Origin: Phycisphaerales bacterium UBA3158
Lineage (GTDB): Bacteria > Planctomycetota > Phycisphaerae > Phycisphaerales > SM1A02
Direction of reading: 5' to 3'
DNA length: 11,517 nt
Assembly (NCBI GenBank): GCA_002364555.1
Contig: DEYM01000058.1
Location: 1-11,517 of the forward strand
The first letter of the stretch is position 1. Each line of letters opens with the position of its first letter. The notes beneath the pieces are model-generated. The model saw nothing but the letters and a program-made list of their open reading frames with translations. It made no database searches and was not told the DNA's origin. This document shows positions 7,051 to 11,517 of this stretch, one piece after another. Made by a program: the position numbers and the translations under genes.

Positions 7051-8355
7051 ATGCATATGGCGAAACAGCCTCGGCGATGGCGAAGAGTTGAAGCATTTGG
7101 TCCCGGGCACCCACTCGCCTGGATCATCTGGAGCGTTCCTGCGCTCTTCTTTCTCTATGAATTCATCCTGAGAATCGCCCCCAGTCTGATGCTCCCCGAA
7201 CTCGAGCAGAAGATGCAGCTCACCGCCGGAGGCATCGGGGCCGCCCTGGGCGCCTACTACTACGCCTATGCACCCATGCAACTCGTGGTGGGCGTTCTGC
7301 TCGATCGTTTTGGATCGAGAAAACTACTTTGCATGGCGGCTCTCATCTGCGTCATCGGACTCATCGTCGGCGCAGGTGTCACGACCCCGGCGGGCCTGGC
7401 CGCCAGCCGTTTTCTCCTTGGTCTTGGATCGGCGTTCGCCTACATCGGCGCCGTCTACGTCGCCATGATCTGGTTCCCTCGTCGACGTGCCGCGATGCTG
7501 ACGGGGCTCACGGCTGGAATAGGATTCACCGGTGCGATCGCCGGCGAGTTCCTGCTTGAGGCCATGTTTGGAACGCCACCAAGCTGGTCAAGGGGCATGT
7601 GGATACTGTCCATCTTCGGCGCCGTCTTCGCCATTGCCATCTGGATGGCCGTGCCCGAGAGACCAAGCTGGCATCTGCAGCGGGTCGGCCGCCATACGTC
7701 CCACAGCATGCGCACAGTGCTCGCTGGCCTGAAATCAGTCACGACCCATCGGGATACCTGGCTCATCAGCATCGGCTGCGCACTGATGTATCTTCCACTG
7801 GCGTTCGCAGGCAACTGGGGCCCCCGGGATCTGCACATCGTGCTGGGCGTCCCCACGGAGGAAGCACCGAAGCTCTATGCCATGTTCTATGCGGGCATCG
7901 GACTTGGATGCCCACTGGTAGGTTGGCTCTCCGATCGATCGGGCCGAAGACGTCCATTCCTCATTGCCGGCAGCGTAGCTGCCGCATTGGGCACGCTCCT
8001 GATGGCCTGGCTGCCCGAATCCGCCCGGGACTGGGCATGGATCATCCTTCCCGTGTGGGGACTTGTCGTGAGCACCTATGTCCTGGGCTACCCCATGGCC
8101 GCCGATCTGAACAGACGTGATGCCGCCGGAACGGCGATCGCCTTCGTCAACTGTATCGGCATGCTTCTGGCGGGCCTGATGGTCTGGCTCTTCGGCGTGC
8201 TGGTCGATGGCATCGCCGCCAGCCGGGATCATGCCCAACCACAGGCGAACGACTTCAGACTCGCGATGATGATTCTCGCTGGATTCATGCTTCTGGCCTG
8301 CATCGCCAACACGATGGCCAAGGAAAAGAATCAACTCGAGGCCGACTCCGATTGA
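7051..8355 (+). CDS. MFS permease, 12 predicted membrane segments
   Basis: An inner-membrane transporter of the major facilitator superfamily, 434 aa from ATG 7051. Several hydrophobic segments fall in each half, separated by a basic central loop (RPSWHLQRVGRHTSHSMR). The conserved motif A appears after the second segment (GVLLDRFGSRK) and again in the second half (GWLSDRSGRRRP), as expected for the duplicated MFS fold. An early YEFILRIAPSLM segment resembles a subgroup of uncharacterised proton-driven MFS carriers; I cannot name the substrate. The frame is open back to a TTG at 7015 that overlaps the upstream TGA, which would give 446 aa. The extra residues (IQTGLWPCILVMH) do not look like a normal MFS N-terminus, and the hairpin would then lie inside the gene. 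ATG 7057 is equally possible. No clear ribosome binding site precedes any option. The 3' end overlaps the SDR gene by 25 bp on the opposite strand. Confidence 0.88.
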   Translation: MHMAKQPRRWRRVEAFGPGHPLAWIIWSVPALFFLYEFILRIAPSLMLPELEQKMQLTAGGIGAALGAYYYAYAPMQLVVGVLLDRFGSRKLLCMAALICVIGLIVGAGVTTPAGLAASRFLLGLGSAFAYIGAVYVAMIWFPRRRAAMLTGLTAGIGFTGAIAGEFLLEAMFGTPPSWSRGMWILSIFGAVFAIAIWMAVPERPSWHLQRVGRHTSHSMRTVLAGLKSVTTHRDTWLISIGCALMYLPLAFAGNWGPRDLHIVLGVPTEEAPKLYAMFYAGIGLGCPLVGWLSDRSGRRRPFLIAGSVAAALGTLLMAWLPESARDWAWIILPVWGLVVSTYVLGYPMAADLNRRDAAGTAIAFVNCIGMLLAGLMVWLFGVLVDGIAASRDHAQPQANDFRLAMMILAGFMLLACIANTMAKEKNQLEADSD

Positions 8356-9152
8356 CCGGAATTCCCCTGCATGCGACTCATCGGCAGACGACGATCGATC
8401 CAGCCGGGCATGATCGTGAACAGGATCCTGAATGCCTTGTTTATCAATCCGGGCACGCAGACTTCCCTACCTCGCTCGACGGCCTTCCATCCGGCGGTGA
8501 TCACCGAATCGACATCCTTCCACATCCATCGCGGCATTCGATCGACCTTGTCCCTGTTTCCAAGAGCATCATGGAATTCCGTTCGAGTGAATCCCGGACA
8601 TAACGCGGTCACATGCACGCCCGAACCAGCCACTTCCCTGCCAAGACTTCGGGATGACCGGACCAGAAAGGTCTTGGCCGGTCCGTAGTAGCCTCCGGGA
8701 GTCACGGGTGTGAATGCAGCAAGTGAGGAGACGTTGATCACACGCCCCCATCCACGCTCGACCATTCCCGGCACGAATGCATGGGACAATCGTATTGGAA
8801 CGATTCCGAGAACCTCGAGGACATCACGCTCCAGAGTCCATTGGTTTCCCAGAAAGAGACCTGGCACGGCGTATCCGGCGTTGTTGATGAGGATTCCAAC
8901 CGGTACCTCTATGGATACGATCAGTTCTTCCACGGCATCGCGATCGGCCAGATCACATGGAAGCACCTGGACCTGAACTCCATGATTCGATCGGATCTCA
9001 CCCGCGAGCGATTCCAGCCGATCCAGTCGGCGAGCCGTCAGGACAAGCGGATACCCCAGCTTGGCCAGAAAGATCGCATAGGCCTCCCCGATTCCGGAGG
9101 AGGCGCCTGTGATCAATGCCCAGGCCTGTGATGGATCGGGATCACTTTTCAT
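8331..9152 (-). CDS. Short-chain dehydrogenase/reductase (classical SDR)
   Basis: A cytosolic NAD(P)-dependent oxidoreductase of 273 aa. It has the classical SDR motifs in order: the cofactor-binding T15-G-x-x-x-G20-x-G22, an Arg pair after strand 2 (R41-R42) that usually favours NADPH, D67-L for the adenine ring, N90-N-A-G93, and the catalytic S143 with Y156-x-x-x-K160. The P186-G pattern after strand 6 is also present. The segment between Y156 and the C-terminus (TRTEFHD) resembles COG0300-type SDRs acting on ketones, fatty acyl or sterol-like substrates; the actual substrate cannot be told. No signal peptide is visible. It is divergent from the SecD-like lipoprotein gene and convergent with the MFS gene, so it is probably its own transcription unit. 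The likely promoter lies so close to the ATG that the mRNA may be nearly leaderless. Confidence 0.9.
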   Translation of the reverse strand: MKSDPDPSQAWALITGASSGIGEAYAIFLAKLGYPLVLTARRLDRLESLAGEIRSNHGVQVQVLPCDLADRDAVEELIVSIEVPVGILINNAGYAVPGLFLGNQWTLERDVLEVLGIVPIRLSHAFVPGMVERGWGRVINVSSLAAFTPVTPGGYYGPAKTFLVRSSRSLGREVAGSGVHVTALCPGFTRTEFHDALGNRDKVDRMPRWMWKDVDSVITAGWKAVERGREVCVPGLINKAFRILFTIMPGWIDRRLPMSRMQGNSGQSESASS

Positions 9153-9160
9153 GTGTTCAT

Positions 9161-9189
9161 CGTATAATGCAGACGATTAATGCAGACAA
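9161..9189 (-). promoter_or_regulatory. Candidate promoter of the SDR gene (nearly leaderless)
   Basis: On the minus strand TTGTCT (9189-9184) and TATACG (9166-9161) are separated by exactly 17 bases. The -10 box ends only eight bases before the ATG at 9152, so transcription would begin at or within a few bases of the start codon. No ribosome binding site is present in the remaining leader, which fits. Confidence 0.38.
9163..9168 (+). promoter_or_regulatory. Perfect -10 box (TATAAT) facing the SecD-like lipoprotein gene
   Basis: TATAAT occurs at 9163-9168 on the plus strand, giving a leader of roughly 50 bases to ATG 9227. No good -35 box lies 16-18 bases upstream, so an activator may be required. 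The box overlaps the SDR promoter on the other strand. Confidence 0.4.
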
Positions 9190-9190
9190 T
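9165..9190. repeat. 13-bp tandem direct repeat in the divergent promoter region
   Basis: TAATGCAGACGAT (9165-9177) is followed at once by TAATGCAGACAAT (9178-9190), 12 of 13 bases identical. The pair covers the spacer and -35 of the SDR promoter and the start region of the opposite transcript, a place where an operator could control both genes. Confidence 0.6.
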
Positions 9191-9226
9191 CACCAGTCCG
9201 TAGACTTGCATTCCAAGGTTTCCACC

Positions 9227-9682
9227 ATGATCCATCGTCTCATCATCTGCTCGCTCACCTGCCTTCTGCTCGTCGGATGCCAGTCCAATGATGCGGGATA
9301 CGACTTCTCCATCAAGCCTGCGTGGAACAATGAAGTGGAAGGACTCCAGCACTATTCCCTGGCAGATGATCGCAATATCTGGGTTCAACAGGGCGCGTTG
9401 GTGACAGCCGAGGATATCGAGAAGGCCAGCCTGACAAAGGACCAGTTTGGTGATTTCGCCGTCATGGTGACTCTCGATGCGGCCGGTAGTGCTCGCATGA
9501 GTCGGTTCACCTCGGGACACATCGATCAACCGTTGGCGGTGTTCATAGATGACAAGCTCATCAGCACACCCCAGATCAGATCTACTCTCAACAGCCAGTT
9601 CATCATCACAGGAATGACGGACAAGGCTCATGCCATGGCCTTCATCGACCGCTGCAACGAACTGATCGCCTCCCGGAAATAG
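9227..9682 (+). CDS. Small lipoprotein with a SecD P1-head-like domain
   Basis: A predicted lipoprotein of 151 aa. From ATG 9227 it has a basic start (MIHR), a hydrophobic stretch and the lipobox LVGC with Cys18. Residues about 55-143 resemble the periplasmic P1 head subdomain of the export factor SecD: ALVTAEDIEKAS, then FAVMVTLDAAGSARM, PLAVFIDDKLISTPQIRS and ITGMTDKAHAMAF follow the order of the SecD segment with its conserved 'D-x-K-x-I-S-x-P-x-I' core. All SecD membrane segments and the rest of the P1 domain are missing, so it cannot act as a translocase motor. The frame is open back to ATG 9116, but those 37 extra residues precede the signal peptide and would cover the promoter region and the SDR start. 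An AAGG at 9214-9217 is a weak ribosome binding site. Its function is unknown; binding of a peptide or an envelope partner is conceivable. Confidence 0.78.
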   Translation: MIHRLIICSLTCLLLVGCQSNDAGYDFSIKPAWNNEVEGLQHYSLADDRNIWVQQGALVTAEDIEKASLTKDQFGDFAVMVTLDAAGSARMSRFTSGHIDQPLAVFIDDKLISTPQIRSTLNSQFIITGMTDKAHAMAFIDRCNELIASRK

Positions 9683-9684
9683 CC

Positions 9685-9718
9685 GTTTCCATCCTGTGGG
9701 AACCGAGCTGAAAACAGC
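9685..9718 (+). terminator. Weak stem-loops after the SecD-like lipoprotein gene
   Basis: GTTTCC (9685-9690) can pair with GGGAAC (9698-9703) using one G-T wobble, and GCTG (9707-9710) pairs with CAGC (9715-9718) around an AAAA loop. They lie just after the stop codon. Neither is followed by a T-run, so this is only a possible transcript end. Confidence 0.2.
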
Positions 9719-9759
9719 GAATACCCCGTAATCATCAGTTTCTTTGAATCCTCCTTTCG

Positions 9760-9777
9760 ATCTGGACGAATCTGGAC
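9760..9777. repeat. 8-bp direct repeat one helical turn apart, upstream of the protease gene
   Basis: ATCTGGAC occurs at 9760-9767 and 9770-9777, a 10-base period. The second copy overlaps TGGACA (9773-9778), a five-of-six match to a -35 box, although no good -10 box follows at normal spacing. The pair may be a regulator site for the protease gene 65 bases downstream. Confidence 0.3.
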
Positions 9778-9829
9778 ATAGGATGATCTATCGGTCTAGT
9801 GTCTGATATTCCCCCTCAACACCCCCCCT

Positions 9830-9837
9830 GAGAGAGG
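9830..9837 (+). promoter_or_regulatory. Shine-Dalgarno-like GAGAGAGG of the protease gene
   Basis: GAGAGAGG at 9830-9837 is four bases from ATG 9842 and ten from the in-frame ATG 9848, so either codon could be used. The two choices differ by two residues only. Confidence 0.5.
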
Positions 9838-9841
9838 CCCC

Positions 9842-11517
9842 ATGAGAATGAACACCACTTTCCAATGCGTACTGCTGGCCACAACCAGCATGCTTTTGTC
9901 ATCTACCGCCGCACAGGCAGCCCAAGGCCCCGCCAGTTTCGACGGCAATCAGATTCCTCTGGAAGTCGTGGATGTCATCTCGGTTGCAGGTCCAGACTAC
10001 GACAGACTTCGCACTGAGGATCTGACCAAGGACAATGAGATAGGGCCCCGACGATTCGCCGTCGCCAGAGAGGTCTCGGTCACACCGTCCAATCATGGCA
10101 CATGGGAACACACGACCAATGGCCGGATGCTCTGGCGACTGTCCGTCGATGCCAGAGGCAGCAAGCATGTGAACCTGGGTTTCGGAGATTGGAATCTGCC
10201 TGCTTCGGGGGAAGCGTGGATTTCATCGGCAGACGGTGACTGGGTACTCAATCCCATCACTTCAGCCGACAACATCACCGAACAAGAACTCTGGACAGCC
10301 CTCGTCCCCTCCGACCAGGTACTCATCGAGGTATCGATGGATGCGGCGGAACGAGATGTGTTCATGGCCAACACGACACTGACCCATATCAACGTCGGCT
10401 ACAGAGGGTTTGGTTCCGATGATGGGACCCGAGGAACCTCCGAGAGCTGCAACGTCGATGTCATCTGCTCTCTGGGCGACGACTGGCGTGACGAGATCCC
10501 TTCAGTCGGCCTGATGATCATCGGTGGCTCGGGCGCTTGTACGGGTGTCATGATCAACAACACCTTCGAGGACGAGACCCCCTACTTCCTGACAGCCGAT
10601 CACTGCGGCGTCAGTGCGAGCAACGACCAGACCATCGTCGTCTACTGGAACTTTGAAAACTCCTATTGCCGAACGCCCGGCAGCAATGACAGTGGCGGCA
10701 ACGGGAACGGCAATCTGAATCAGGTGACGACCGGCGGTTCCACGCTGCTTGCCAATGGCAGCGGCAGCGATTACTGCCTCATTCGGCTGAACAATTCACC
10801 GAATCCAAACTACGAGGTCACCTTCTCGGGATGGAACCGGTCATCTTCGACACCAAGTGATGGCGCCGGCATCCACCATCCCAACTCGGCTGAAAAGCGG
10901 ATTTCCTCCGTCGACAACGTCTTTAGCCAGGGGTCCTTCTGGATCGTGAACTGGGGCGAGGGTCGCACCTACTTCGGCTCCTCGGGATCACCTCTCTACG
11001 ATGCCAACTACAGGATCGTCGGTCAGCTCTACGGCGGCAGTTCGTTCTGCACCAACGATTCAGACGACGTCTATGGAAAGCTGAGTTCGAGCTGGTCCGG
11101 ATTGAGGGACTATCTCGATCCATCCGGTAGCAACGCCTCCACTCTCAACACGCTCAATCCCTACGACGGCAGCGGCAACGGCGGCGTCTGCTGCGTGGGC
11201 AGCACCTGCTTCGTCGTTCCCATCGAGAACTGCGGCTGCAGCACCTGCACCTGGTATCCCGATCAGACCTGCGGTGAAGTGGATTGCAGCATCGTGATCG
11301 TCCAGGGCGCCTGCTGCCTTGAATCGGGCAGCTGCCTCGGCAACCAGACCCCAGAGCAATGTGCTTCCGCAGGCGGCGACTATCAGGGCGACGATTCATC
11401 CTGTGCCAGCGCCAACTGCCCGCAGCCTGAGCCAACCGGTGCCTGCTGCGTCAACGGCAACTGCATCAGTGATCTGACCGCCGGTGAATGTGCCGCCGGA
11501 AGCGGCGAGTATCAGGG
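9842..11517 (+). CDS. Secreted lysyl-endopeptidase-like serine protease with Cys-rich C-terminal repeats (3' end cut by window)
   Basis: The first 558 residues of an exported trypsin-fold protease. A signal peptide (about 1-26, ending AQA) precedes a likely propeptide (about 27-195). The catalytic region then begins near SCNVDVIC and carries the whole triad: His254 in TADHC, Asp310 in SDYCLI and Ser383 in GSSGSP. The segments CTGVMINNT, IVVYWNFENSYCR, HHPNSAEKRIS and GSSGSPLYD are close to Achromobacter/Lysobacter lysyl endopeptidase (protease I). As I recall that enzyme, its lysine-binding Asp225 corresponds to Asp409 here, while the active-site His210 is replaced by Tyr397. From residue 448 on, repeats starting G-x-CC replace the PKD-type tail that lysyl endopeptidase has. 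The gene follows 159 bp of non-coding DNA with its own ribosome binding site, so it is probably a separate unit. The true length is unknown because no stop is reached. Confidence 0.9.
   Translation, partial: MRMNTTFQCVLLATTSMLLSSTAAQAAQGPASFDGNQIPLEVVDVISVAGPDYDRLRTEDLTKDNEIGPRRFAVAREVSVTPSNHGTWEHTTNGRMLWRLSVDARGSKHVNLGFGDWNLPASGEAWISSADGDWVLNPITSADNITEQELWTALVPSDQVLIEVSMDAAERDVFMANTTLTHINVGYRGFGSDDGTRGTSESCNVDVICSLGDDWRDEIPSVGLMIIGGSGACTGVMINNTFEDETPYFLTADHCGVSASNDQTIVVYWNFENSYCRTPGSNDSGGNGNGNLNQVTTGGSTLLANGSGSDYCLIRLNNSPNPNYEVTFSGWNRSSSTPSDGAGIHHPNSAEKRISSVDNVFSQGSFWIVNWGEGRTYFGSSGSPLYDANYRIVGQLYGGSSFCTNDSDDVYGKLSSSWSGLRDYLDPSGSNASTLNTLNPYDGSGNGGVCCVGSTCFVVPIENCGCSTCTWYPDQTCGEVDCSIVIVQGACCLESGSCLGNQTPEQCASAGGDYQGDDSSCASANCPQPEPTGACCVNGNCISDLTAGECAAGSGEYQ
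11183..11517 (+). repeat. Cys-rich G-x-CC repeats inside the protease gene
   Basis: Three units begin with G-x-C-C at 11183, 11306 and 11438 (Cys pairs at residues 450/451, 491/492 and 535/536). Units two and three are 132 bases apart and share the order GACC...C...T..(E/Q)C.......YQG. The first unit is degenerate. They continue past the window edge, so the array size is unknown. Paired cysteines suggest small disulfide-stabilised modules; similar tails occur in secreted planctomycete proteins. Confidence 0.7.

Noticed and set aside
7735..8334. A 199-codon open frame on the minus strand
   Set aside because: It is antisense to the second half of the MFS gene, which has clear membrane segments and motif A.
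9116..9226. A longer N-terminus for the SecD-like lipoprotein
   Set aside because: It would run through the promoter region and the SDR start and put 37 residues before a normal lipoprotein signal.
1..11517. CRISPR array, tRNA, rRNA or insertion sequence
   Set aside because: I saw no regularly spaced repeats with unique spacers, no tRNA cloverleaf, no rRNA-like conserved stretch, and no transposase motif or terminal inverted repeats.

Overview
The window looks like chromosomal DNA of a planctomycete, most likely class Phycisphaerae (inference). The main evidence is protein style: secreted proteins end in calcium-binding dockerin-like tails of the form CPGD(L/I)D-x-x-G-x-(I/V)-x-V-x-D-(L/V)L-x-x-L-S-x-(W/Y)G. 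Another tail feature is the 'DCNGN...D' linker, and the protease at the right edge carries cysteine repeats starting G-x-CC. GC content is moderately high. Shine-Dalgarno signals are uneven, and several starts are probably not ATG.

Layout. Positions 1-308 hold no convincing gene, only a short coding-looking stretch (90-218). Two minus-strand genes follow, probably one operon transcribed right to left. The first is a di-haem DHOR/DUF1111-type oxidoreductase (2745-4451) and the second is a seven-repeat FG-GAP propeller protein (309-2699); both are exported and both end in dockerin-like repeats. Diverging from them on the plus strand is a tightly packed set: a TPR lipoprotein (4497-5306), a CRTAC1-type FG-GAP plus ASPIC/UnbV lipoprotein (5303-7018, ATGA overlap), and an MFS permease (7051-8355). 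A short-chain dehydrogenase on the minus strand (8331-9152) overlaps the permease gene tail to tail. It shares a compact divergent promoter region, containing a 13-bp tandem repeat, with a small lipoprotein related to the periplasmic head domain of SecD (9227-9682). The last gene (from 9842, running off the right edge) is a secreted lysyl-endopeptidase-like serine protease with a full His/Asp/Ser triad and a C-terminal array of Cys-rich repeats.

How the genes may work together. The oxidoreductase/propeller pair and the TPR/propeller pair share a promoter region and all four products are predicted to be exported or lipid-anchored. A cell-surface module of haem enzyme, calcium-binding propellers and TPR scaffold is possible, but this is inference from position and domain content. 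The SDR, SecD-like lipoprotein and protease look like independent units. No RNA genes, insertion sequences or CRISPR arrays were seen.
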